Shown piece after piece: positions 36,586 to 46,567 of a stretch of DNA of 64,000 nt. Source of the stretch: Hymenoscyphus infarciens (lineage: Eukaryota > Ascomycota > Leotiomycetes > Helotiales > Helotiaceae); the NCBI GenBank assembly GCA_001414345.1, contig LLCB01000016.1, positions 62,001-126,000 on the forward strand. Direction: 5' to 3'. The notes beneath the pieces are model-generated. The model made no database searches, was not told the DNA's origin, and was given only the letters and a program-made list of their open reading frames with translations. A program made the position numbers and the translations under genes. The number at the start of each line of letters is the position of its first letter. Positions within the stretch are counted from its first letter, which is position 1.

Positions 36586-37340
36586 GCTACATCTTTATAT
36601 TCCGCTAGGTATTTTTGATACGCACATCAATTCCTTCGTTTGCTATGCGTTGTAGTTAGATTATGGGAATTGATAGTCTTTGGTTCTTGAGAATTGCTTA
36701 GGATGATGTTGATTGAGAGTGACATGTCGTTGAAAGTAGGTTCAAACTAATTTCAGTCTATAGTGGTGTGAAAATGAGCTAAGCTAATTTTAGTACCTAA
36801 GGTGGATTCGGGGAATGTTTCATCCCCGAAATACGAGGTTCTAACGTTATCTTAATTTATTTTTATTCTCTCTTCTTCTCTATATCTCTCACAATTCTCT
36901 AGCAAGTTATGAGTTTTTATTATAAGAAGAATACTAAGTATAGGAATACGTCTATACTATTATAAGTATGAAAAGGAAAGGAGGGGAAGAAATTGTTATG
37001 TTGTATTAAATAGGGAATGCTAGATGAAAACAAATGTAAAAAAAGAGAATATAGAAGGCTGGAAAACAGTGAGGATGGGATTCTCCTTCTGCTTAGAAAT
37101 GTGAGAGTTGCGGGATAACAAGAGCAACACTTCACAATGCCGACACCTTCGCCAAAGCCAGAAGTCAAGATCCGTTCACGATTTACTATTCAGACCGAGA
37201 GACTTTGGTAGTCAGACTCTATCTATTTCTCCATCGCCAACAAAACGCGGAAAAGCTGGGTATAAAACATCAAGACAAATTTCTCATCCTCTCTTGCTCC
37301 CAAGTTCCACTACCACGCTCCCACGCTAAACTCCATCAAA
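36586..37340. other. Intergenic, partly AT-rich
   Basis: Just before and at the start of this stretch, the phrase GTTAGGTATTATTCAGTCGTTA and its variant GTAAGGTATTATTTAGTCGTTA (about 36448-36508) recur within the pseudogene tail. The remainder is moderately AT-rich and probably includes the 3' UTR of YRB30. No gene is seen. Confidence 0.4.
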
Positions 37341-39946
37341 TCAACCCAACTCCTCCGCCCCTCGAATCGTAGGCGTCCCCGGACTAGTTCCAAGCGTCGA
37401 ATCCGTCTCCGCACTCATCCCCCGTCCCAGCGGACTTCCCTTTTCTCTCCTCTCTTCTCGTCTCACCCTCTGCAAAGGCCTCGTAGACTTCCTAGCCGGT
37501 CGATAAGGACTCAAAGAATCCGGTGTACCCATTCTAGGCAGCGGAGATGGTAAATCATTATTTCTCTGCAGCCAAGGCCCCGGCGTATCTGCTCTTTGTC
37601 CGTCAATAGTAGGTGGTAACCAACTAGGACTCATTCTCGAATTCTCATCTTCATATCGTGGTGATCGTTCGTCGTGGTGTCGGAAGCCCATACGTCCTTG
37701 GCTGGGGGAGAGATAGGACTCTTGGTGTTGGTATTGGTAGTCTTCTCCGTGGAGTTTGACGGGACTTTCGTCGTAGGGGTCAAAACCTACTTTTCGACGG
37801 GCTTCGTAGCGGGTTTGACGGCGGCCATCGGAATCAGATCCTCCTGTGGATGATGACTCCGAGAGGAAGAATACTAGGAGTTGATCTGGGATGGTGAGGT
37901 GAGAGACTTGTTGGAATTGTTGTAAAGCAGTGAGACGGATAAGCATCTCCAACAGTGAAAGAGAAGAGCGAATTTGACCGAAAGGTGTGCTTGTTGCTGG
38001 TGCCCTTGCAGTCGGTGTACCTTCCCTTGAGTCATGGCGATTTGAAAAGCCTCCTGTAAATGGGGATGGGCTTGGTGAGAATTGTGGACGTTTTGGGGTT
38101 GGTATGACGTTGTTATGGCGAGTTGGAGCTGGGGACATCGGCGAGGAGGGGGTATCAGCAACACTGAGCTTGCCAATACTGCTAGTCAACTTATCTTCAC
38201 TTGGAGACTGTGGTTTAGATCTTGAATACTTTGCTGAAGGGGAAGAGTGTTCCGACTCGTCTTCATCCTCATCGTCAGAAAAGTCATCAGCCTCAGTATA
38301 GACTTCCAGTGCAAACCACTCTGGATCCAAATCCGGCGGGAAACGCCATGCGTGATTCTCCTCATTTCCATGTCCATTGAGCTCATGTTGGATGGCAATG
38401 CTCTCTCGCCTGATTTGCTGATCGATATCTTCCTGCGAATCGTTTCCATCATCATCGGGGATCGTGAGCTCATCTGAATCTCCATACAAGTCATCTGTAG
38501 TCTCGTCATTTTCCATCATACGATTCGGCAGAGGCGCACGTATATCTCGTTTTAACAGCAAAACAGGGCTGCTTGCTTCGCCCGGATTGCCGATATTGAG
38601 GATTTTCCCCGTGTCGGCATAAAATATCTTTGAAATCTGATGGATTGGAATGACCTCTCGAATACCAGCCAGACTGATACCTTCGTAAGGACCCGGGTGG
38701 AGTTCATCATCGTCAAAACTGTGCACTCGATCGTCGTCCAGATCCTCGATGATTTGAATTCGATAGGCATAATCATTGGCCAGATCTTCATCTGATGATG
38801 TCGACGGTCGTCTTCCTTCACATTTTGCAGAATTCAAGGTCGGCATAGACGTAGTTAAAGGGGTACGCAAGAGCCTGATCTGTGCTTTGTGAATAACCTC
38901 TTTCCATTTCATATCTCTTTCCTCGTTTCGCTTCCAAGGTCCAGTATTTTTGCTCTTTTCGTTGGGGTCTCCATGATCGATTGGGGCATGGCCAGCGAAT
39001 AGCATGTATAGAGTCAATGTCAAGGTTGGTCCGATTTGGGTTGCCGAGGTTGGACTTGTAGAATATTGCCAATCGCCATAGGTCAATAAAGTGCTCGCCT
39101 GCATGAGTCTCGAGGGCGACACAGTGTTGGGGAGAGTTGCCGAGAGACTGGCACCGGAGGTCGAAATAGCGAGATTAATGAGAGGTACTGCATCTTCGAT
39201 TCGTGCGAGAAGAGCTCGAATATCCTTGACAATATTTCGAATTTCAGCATCGTGAACTGCTTTTGTTTTTGATCGAGTACTCTTCTTTCGTGACATCTCC
39301 TCGGCACCGGCTGCCTTCTCAAGCCGAGTGCCGAGTTGTTGTATATCCCATCGAAGAGCCTTTGTCAAGGTGACGGCAGATTCCAGGGTGGTGTTTCCTC
39401 TTGCAGAGCTAGTCTGTGGGTTAGAAATTTGAGATGAGCAGTATTGGAGGGAGCTTACATCAACTCTATCATGTCAATAGCAGGGGAAATAATCTGTATA
39501 CATAGTCAGCTAGGTTCATAGGTCAAACTGAAAGGGCAGGGCTTGAAGCTGGATATCCAAAACAGATCATGTGATTTCGAGAAGCATCTCAGGTTGTAAC
39601 GAAACTTACTTTGATTTTGCCATCCAGGCGTAGCTGTAGGTTATGCAACTCTTTTCTCTCATCGCGGTCCTCAACTGTCTTTTGTCGGATTAGTTGCGCT
39701 CAATAATTATAGGCGTTGTCTCGTACCTTGAGAAGCCGGGTGGTTTGGTTAATAGCGAACCCTGCCGTGAGACCTATTCCAGATCTTTAACCAGTCAACA
39801 TTTTCCCCCAACGTAAGGAGCATAGGTACTCCTACCGGATGGCATAGTTCATCGCATGCGAAGTTATCTGCGTTTGATAGTCAGTATCAGCCACGTGATG
39901 GATATATCTTGGAGGATGAAATTACCGTATGCAAAAAGGCGTCCAT
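37341..39946 (-). CDS. YRB30: RanGTP-binding protein, Yrb30 type
   Basis: There are six exons on the minus strand: 39946-39926, 39867-39836, 39784-39727, 39678-39610, 39493-39459 and 39408-37341. Frame is maintained through all five GT-AG introns and totals 760 residues. The N-terminus reads MDAFLHT, ITSHAMNYAIRS, GIGLTAGFAINQTTRLLK, TVEDRDERKELHNLQLRLDG, IDMIELISARGNTTLESAVT, LTKALRWDIQQLG. This is the conserved start of the fungal Yrb30 (Ran-binding) family, whose yeast member binds RanGTP and affects its turnover and nuclear transport. The middle has acidic, Ser-rich linkers (DDLYGDSDELTIPDDDGND). The C-terminal third, Pro/Ser/Arg-rich with many Ser-Pro sites, is probably disordered. The first five exons are tiny, so a gene caller would probably start at the internal Met at 39368 and lose about 78 residues. 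The gene is divergent from SUP35. Confidence 0.85.
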
Positions 39947-40550
39947 TTTTACTTATGGTCGTTGACTATTTCCAGTCATCCCTTTGGTCATGCAGTCGTA
40001 ACTTGAGCGTAAGTTAAGCGGAAGGATTGCATGTTTTTGTTTTAGCGCGTTGGTGTTGTCACTTTGCAGCGCGGTTTGCAGTCAGAAGGAAGTCACTTTT
40101 GCGGATAATAGTTAGCGCGTTTTTCGTTTAGGTTGCCACAATTCGGTGACAATTCAATAGGCAATTCACCAATAAATGGGACATTTTTAATTGAGACTGA
40201 AAGGTCAACCTTGCAATATCAAAACCGTCTTTGAGTCACCAGTGACCACTAGTCACAATTGACAGTTGGGAACAGGCAAGTGACGTACAACCCCTCGGCC
40301 CTGCCTGCGAGCCTGTGGTGCGGTGCGTACAGCCCGGCCACACTAAACGACCCCTCCATAAAAGCCCAACTAGTCCCGACTACAATACAGCGTGTATCTT
40401 AGCCCCACCTGCTCACACTTTCACTCACTCAGCCTGACAACCACAGAAAATCTTTAAACCTTCCCCATCTCAACCTCCACCGATTCTTCTGACATCTTCC
40501 CCTCCTCTTCCTCCTCCTCCTCCTCCTCCTCCTCCTCCTCATCAACAATT
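39947..40550. promoter_or_regulatory. Divergent YRB30/SUP35 promoter
   Basis: This 604-bp region separates two divergent conserved genes. The last 50 bases before the SUP35 start hold a run of about ten CCT/TCC triplets (40501-40540) and then CAACAATT directly before ATG. Pyrimidine-rich leaders of this kind are common in highly expressed fungal genes. A CCATAAAAG motif lies at about 40356. No other gene is seen. Confidence 0.5.
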
Positions 40551-42901
40551 ATGTCGGACCTCAACTCCTGGGAAGACGATCCCGCCGCGCAGGACGACAA
40601 CCTGTCACGGCAGACCCAGCAGATGAATTTGAACAACAATCAGCAAGGCCCACCACCCGCCCAAGGAGGGGCAGCCGCCGGCGCAGGCGCACCCAGTTTC
40701 CGACCAGCAGCAAACTCATTCCAGCCAGGAGCGCAATCTTTCCAACCTGGACAGAGCTTCCAACAATACGGAGGAGGTTACGATCAGAGCGGATATCAAA
40801 ATCCTTATCAGCAAGGCGGCCAGGGCTACGGATACCCTCAATATGGTGGGCAACAAGGCGGTTACCAGCAGCAATACCCCCAACAAGGTGGCTACAATGC
40901 CGCATACAACCAAGCTCCTGGAGCTTATAATCAAGGCTACAGTGAGTGATATTCCAAGACTGGCTATAATTTCAATTACTCCCATTGTGTCGCAAGTAAC
41001 ATTTTCGGGATTTTCCTATCACCCCATTCACATCATATATCTAACCTTTTCAGACCAGCAGTATGGCGCATATGCCCAACAACCACAAGCAGCCCCAGCA
41101 CCACAGGCGGCTCCTCGACAGACCCCCACGATTGCGAAGCGACCAGCAGAGGGCTCAGCAGGAGCAGCAGAATTGAACAAGCCAGTCACCACAAAGGCAG
41201 GGGCACCAAAAGTTTTAAGTATCGGAGGTGATGCGCCAAAGCCAAAAGCGAAAGTTTTGTCAATCGGTAATCCAACACCAGCCCCACCGGCCGCCAAAAA
41301 AGATGCTCCTGGAACCGCTGCAGCGGGGGCCAAGGTTATTGCAGCAAAAGCAATTGAGAAAACACAAACAAAAGGGGAGAAGAAAGATCCGGAAAGCGGA
41401 AAGACATCACCAGCGCCTTCTTCAGGACGATCGAGCCCTTCAGGGGCAGCCACCAAGGCTGCTGCTCGTGAGGCTGATGCTGTGGAGAAAGAGCAGGCGG
41501 CGGACGTTGACGAGGAAACGCTGAAGGAAATTTACGGCAAAGAGCACGTAAATATCATCTTCATTGGACACGTTGACGCTGGAAAATCTACCCTTGGAGG
41601 ATCGATTCTGTATGCGACGGGAATGGTTGACGAGCGGACAATGGAGAAGAACAAAAAGGAAGCAAAGGAGATGGGTCGAGAGACTTGGTATTTGTCCTGG
41701 GCACTGGATCTTACCAAGGAGGAAAGATCCAAGGGTAAAACAGTTGAAGTTGGAAGAGCTTTCTTCGAAACAGAAAAACGACGATATAGTATTCTGGATG
41801 CACCAGGACACAAGACATATGTGCCAAGTATGATTGGTGGTGCTTCTCAGGCAGACGTAGGGATTTTGGTCATCAGTGCCCGAAAGGGAGAATACGAAAC
41901 CGGATTCGAAAAGGGAGGACAAACCCGAGAGCACGCCATGTTGGCCAAAACCCAGGGTGTCAATAAACTTGTCGTCGTCATCAACAAGATGGATGACCCA
42001 ACAGTTGAATGGTCCAAGGCCAGATACACCGAATGTACCACAAAACTCGCCAATTTCTTGAAACAAACTGGATACAATCTAAAGACTGATGTCTTCTTCA
42101 TGCCAATCGCAGCTCAGCAAACAATGGGAATTAAAGACCGCATACCAAAGGGCGTGGCACCATTTTACGACGGACCATCGCTTCTCGAATACCTTGATAA
42201 CATGAAAACTCTGGAGCGAAAGGTTAATGCTCCATTTATGTTACCAATCAACGGCAAATACCGAGACATGGGAACTATTGTGGAAGGCAAAATTGAAGCT
42301 GGTGTTGTCAAGAAAGGTATGGCTTTGACCATGATGCCAAACAGAGACAAAGTGGAGGTAGCTGCACTTTACGGAGAGACTGAAGATGAAGTAAATTTGG
42401 CACAATGCGGAGACCAAGTCCGACTACGATTGCGTGGCATTGAAGAAGAAGATATTCTTCCAGGTTTCGTGCTCTGTTCTCCTAAACGTCTTGTTCACTG
42501 CGTTACGGCCTTCGAAGCTCAAATTCGCGTTCTGGAGTTGAAGAGTATTCTCTCTGCCGGGTTCAACTGTGTCATGCACGTTCACTCGGCCATTGAAGAA
42601 GTCACATTCGCCGTTTTACTCCACAAACTCCAGAAAGGAACCAACAGAAAGAGTAAGGTTCCTCCATCCCACGCCAAGAGAGGAGATAGCATCATTGCTC
42701 GAATGGAGGTAATTGGTGGAGCTGGTTCAGTATGCGTGGAGAAATTCGAAGACTATCCACAATTGGGACGTTTTACTCTCAGAGATCAGGTAAGCACAGT
42801 ATCCCCTTTTCCTTCAATTGCAGGAAGTTAACATCTTAAAGGGTCAAACCATTGCCATTGGCAAGATCACAAAACTCATTACCGATGAGACCCCGGCTTA
42901 A
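40551..42901 (+). CDS. SUP35: Translation termination factor eRF3 (Sup35)
   Basis: This is the GTPase that works with eRF1 to release the finished polypeptide at stop codons. There are three exons: 40551-40941, 41054-42789 and 42842-42901, all GT-AG, in frame, giving 728 residues. Residues 1-140 form a Gln/Asn/Gly/Tyr-rich prion-like region with PQQGGYNAAYNQ and YGGQQGGYQQQYPQQGG repeats. A charged Lys/Glu/Ala middle domain follows. The GTPase domain carries GHVDAGKST (about residue 302, P-loop), DAPGHKTYVPSM (G3) and NKMD (G4). The beta-barrel domains II and III end in GRFTLRDQ and GQTIAIGKITKLITDE, the latter in the tiny last exon. A frame starting inside intron 1 (40843) would miss the prion-like domain, so the ATG at 40551 is preferred. 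It is essential in yeast, which argues that this island is ordinary chromosomal DNA. Confidence 0.97.
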
Positions 42902-43457
42902 GCGAAGGAAAGAAAGGCCTTTGAAGCGCATGTATTGAGTTGAAGCAGAAGCAGCTATTTTAAAAAAAGTTGAATGAGAAAAACGAACGATTGATATGAC
43001 ATGAAATGGGGTCATGTTTATTTGGCATGGTTGGTCCGCGGGGGTTAGATAGAATCTAAAAAAAAGTTGATGAATCATTCGCTTTTTGTTGGACTTGACA
43101 ACACATCACGAAGACCTTCTTCCCTGGAGACGGTTACTCGAAACAGAATAATGCCGTTTCTTGATTGGTCTCGGCGACTGGATTGGGAGGTATCACGTGG
43201 CTGGCTGGAGCCTAAATTATTTCCTTGTTCCCTGATTGGTTCTTTCCGTACGTGAAGTCACCCTGTACTCACTCAGCGAGTGAGGCTCAAAATGTACCAC
43301 CCCGCTATCTTATAATAATGCTCCTCCACCTCTCTCATCTTCATCTCAGCAATCTCATCCACCATCCTCTAACCCGTCCATCTTTTCCAATTCAACTCTT
43401 CTCATTTACAATATCACCAAACTTTCCTTCTCAACAACAACAACAACAACAACTACA
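42902..43457. promoter_or_regulatory. Spacer with sirtuin promoter
   Basis: This lies between SUP35 and the sirtuin in tandem orientation. The sirtuin leader ends in an unbroken (CAA)n run of about seven repeats (43434-43454) right before CTACAATG. CAA-rich, unstructured leaders usually favour translation. No other gene is seen. Confidence 0.45.
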
Positions 43458-45113
43458 ATGGCAGCATCCAAACCCTCAGGCGGAAAAGGCGATCGCTTCG
43501 CCATCTTTCCTACTACATACAAACGCTCTGCGCCCTCCCTTGGTTTGGCTAGTACTGATATGGATAAGTTCCATGAGCTGCTTAAGGGGAGTAAGAGGAT
43601 TCTTGCGCTTTGTGGAGCGGGGTTGAGTGCGGCTAGTGGGTTGGATACTTTTCGCGGTGCGGGGGGGATGTGGAGGAGTGAGTTCAATTTTTTGTTTGTT
43701 TTCTTTTTATTTTTACTTGGGGGAGAGGAAGGGAGGGTGGTGAAAGGGGATGAGAGGACGAGGAAATGTGGGCAAGGGGGATGGGGATGGGGATGAGAGG
43801 GAGAGGGAGAGGGCTAACTGTGAGGTTCAATAGATTATCAAGCTATGAGTTTGGCTACTCCGGAGGCTTTTGCAAAGGATCCTGGGTTGGTTGTAAGTTT
43901 CTCCCTTTGTCTCCTCGGACGGGCATAACGCTGGACCTGAGTGATGCTTGAGGACGGGTTTGGGTTGATATGAGGATAATCATGTGCTAATTAGTGACTT
44001 ACTAGTGGTTGTTTTATGCTTATCGAAGACACAAGGCTCTTCAAGCGAAGCCCAACATGGCTCATTTCGCTTTGGCTGAGTTGGCGAAGAAGCAAGGTGA
44101 TGGGTTTGTGTGTCTTTCGCAGAACGTTGATGGTATGTTTCTCTTGCATTATTTTCCTCTTGTGGGGAATGCTTGGCTGTACTTGCTTCTCGGGACTCAG
44201 GGACTTACACTTCCCATTTCAAACTGTTGAGATGAAATTATAACAACCAGGCGGCAACTTCATACGTAGTCACGAGCAAGGATTACCACCTCTTCCCCAA
44301 GAAGAACATCTCCATGATTCGTGATTTATACCTCAACCCACTTTCTAACAACTCACACAGGCCTCTCCCAACGAGCAAACCATCCCCCAGCTTCACTAAA
44401 ACTCCTCCACGACACCCTATTCAACCTAAAATGTGACTCTTGCGACTTCATCGAGTACGACAATTACGACGACCCAGTCCACCCATCTCTTTTGGTCGAC
44501 GACGCATCCATCACCGCCCGGCTCGCACCCGCGAAAAATTCCGTCTCTGCTACTATAAAAATACTAGATTACAACACTCCAAAGACGATCGATCCAGCGG
44601 AACTTCCTCACTGTCCATCTTGCAAAACTGGATTATTGAGACCGGGAGTTGTTTGGTTTGGAGAATCACTTCCGGATCAGACTTTGCGTGATGTTCATAC
44701 GTGGATTGATGAGGGGCCTATTGATTTGATTTTGGTTGTGGGAACTACGGCTGCTGTTTATCCTGCTGCTGGTTATGTGAGTTTTAAATAGCCCCATTCT
44801 TGGAGTGTGGGAAACAGAACTGATGGAAAAATAGGTTGATGAAGCGAGGAAGAGTGGCGCGAAGGTTGCGGTTGTGAATATGGATTCTAAATCTTTGGGT
44901 TCTGCTGGTAGTTTGAGGGAGGGAGATTTCCTTTTTGAGGGGGATGCGGCGAAATTGCTGCCGGAGATGTTGGCGCCTGTTGTGGGGGATTTGAAGGAGT
45001 ATGTGGGACAGGCTGCTGTTCCTGTGGAGAAAAACGTTCAGGTTGAGGGAGAGAAAAAGGCAGAAGAGGAAGAAAAGGATGAGGTGCAGAAGTACTTTGA
45101 AGCTTCGCCCTGA
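43458..45113 (+). CDS. NAD-dependent protein deacylase, SIRT5-type sirtuin
   Basis: There are five exons: 43458-43677, 43834-43892, 44006-44132, 44361-44776 and 44835-45113, all GT-AG, in frame, 366 residues. The Rossmann-fold signature [19 protein letters not shown] binds NAD. The stretch [12 protein letters not shown] holds the Tyr and Arg (Y-x-x-R) that in SIRT5 bind acidic acyl groups, so desuccinylase/demalonylase activity is likely by homology. [14 protein letters not shown] precedes the catalytic His in LKLLHDTLF. Zinc cysteines are CDSC and [13 protein letters not shown] and [13 protein letters not shown] follow as expected. One oddity is that the Gly after the catalytic His (His-Gly in the family) is Asp here. 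The C-terminal tail is a charged Glu/Lys stretch ([17 protein letters not shown]). Intron 3 is unusually long (228 bp). Confidence 0.9.
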
Positions 45114-46567
45114 AGTTGAAAATATTTCTGCAAAGTGATATAGTTGTAGCATCTTAATAAATATCCGAGCCTCAGCAAGCTTGCGACTGTTCTCTTGGTA
45201 CAAAGTAACTATTCAGGCTTTCGGATGATCTAGAGGAAGAATTGAAGTATTAAACACCTTATATACTATTTTTAATTGTTGCTTTTAGTATTCTAATTCT
45301 CTTATATTTAATTACTTTAAGTAAAGCATTATTTAAGAAAAGATATATATTAGTAAGTAAATCTCCTATAAACTATAAGCCTAAATAACAAAAGAAAATA
45401 AAAGGCTAATAGAATTTCTTTATAGTTTTTAGTAAATCTTTTATCTTATCTTTAGAGTTAAGAAGCTTAAGTAAGATAAATTCTAACTAGTATATATTTT
45501 TATAAACAGTGTGAGAAATGTTTAGATTAGAGTAGATCAATGACCTATAGTTAATCTAATCATAGATTAATAAGGTTCTCATTAATGAGATTAACCAAAA
45601 GTCATTAATCAGATTATTAATTAATTAATTGATTAATAGGGCACGTGACCGGACCTGGGTTATCGGAGACCGGGACGGGCCCCGGGGTGGCGTCGGAGTG
45701 GCGATCCGGCACTGCCGAGAGCGTAAGCGAGACCTCCTCAGTAGTCTTTTTACGACGTAACTTTATTGTTTTAGGCCTTAATAAATTGACTATTAGTTAT
45801 TTAGTAATAGATATATATTAATAATATACCTAATTGAGAATTTTACGCTTTTTAAGCTTTATAAGCTTTATATATACTATATATATACTATATATAGCCT
45901 ATTAACTTAATCTACTCTAATTAACACAAGTGCTAATTATTAATTAGAGTAATCTAAAGTTATTAACTAGATTAATAATTGCTTAATTAAGTAATTTATA
46001 CTTATACTATTTATAAATAAGTAGTTTATTAAATTATAAATAAGACGTCTAGAAGTATTTCTCTAATTTTAATATATAATAGAAAGCTTAATAGTATTTA
46101 TCTAATTTTGAGTATTAGATATATATACTAATTAATCTAGAGTTATTTATCTAATATCTAGTATTAGATATTTATAAGATAAATAAAAGAAAAAATTTAC
46201 TTAATAGCAAGTATTAAGTATTAAGAGAGAGAGCGCTTAGAATAGGTATTTATCTAATACCTAGTATTAGAAAAGACTAAAATCTACTAAGATCTTATAT
46301 AAGATATAGCTCTAAGATAGACAGAGTCTATAGCAAGGTCCGCCTCCTTCAGAAGCCACTTTAAGGTAACCGGCATACGTCAGATGTAGCGGAACGTTAG
46401 TTTAGGTTATTCGCGCAATAGCGAGCTTCCTGGAATTGCCTCGTATTCAGCTTATACCCTTCGTAAAATTCATGCTACCAGTGGAAGTAGCGAACGAAAA
46501 TTAGTTGGTGATAATTACTCTATTCTTAGATATATGTTATACACTGATTACTATTTAAAATATATAC
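45114..46567. other. AT-rich relic between sirtuin and ABC transporter
   Basis: This is a 1.45-kb spacer. From about 45245 to 46320 it is AT-rich with depleted CA/TG, like the flanking deserts, except for a sharply GC-rich, CpG-rich patch at about 45635-45735. A possible solo LTR is listed separately. Unique DNA resumes at about 46320 and probably includes the 3' UTR of the transporter. Confidence 0.6.
45510..45928. mobile_element. Possible RIP-mutated solo LTR
   Basis: The segment begins TGTGAGAAATG and ends AATTAACACA, with subterminal inverted similarity (TTAGATTAGAGTAGAT near the left end, ATCTACTCTAATTAA near the right). Inside are a GC-rich block (45635-45735) and an AATAAATTG polyadenylation-like signal downstream. 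TG...CA ends and this layout suit an LTR of about 419 bp. The expected 5-bp target duplication is not visible, so this is tentative. Confidence 0.35.

Noticed and set aside
36920..37168. Minus-strand 82-residue frame
   Set aside because: Low-complexity Ser/Leu/Phe-rich translation of AT-rich intergenic DNA; no start context or domain.
40843..42831. Long frame as eRF3 starting inside the first intron
   Set aside because: Its first ~60 residues translate the wrong frame of exon 1 and intron 1; the GT-AG splice at 40942-41053 gives the conserved prion-like N-terminus.
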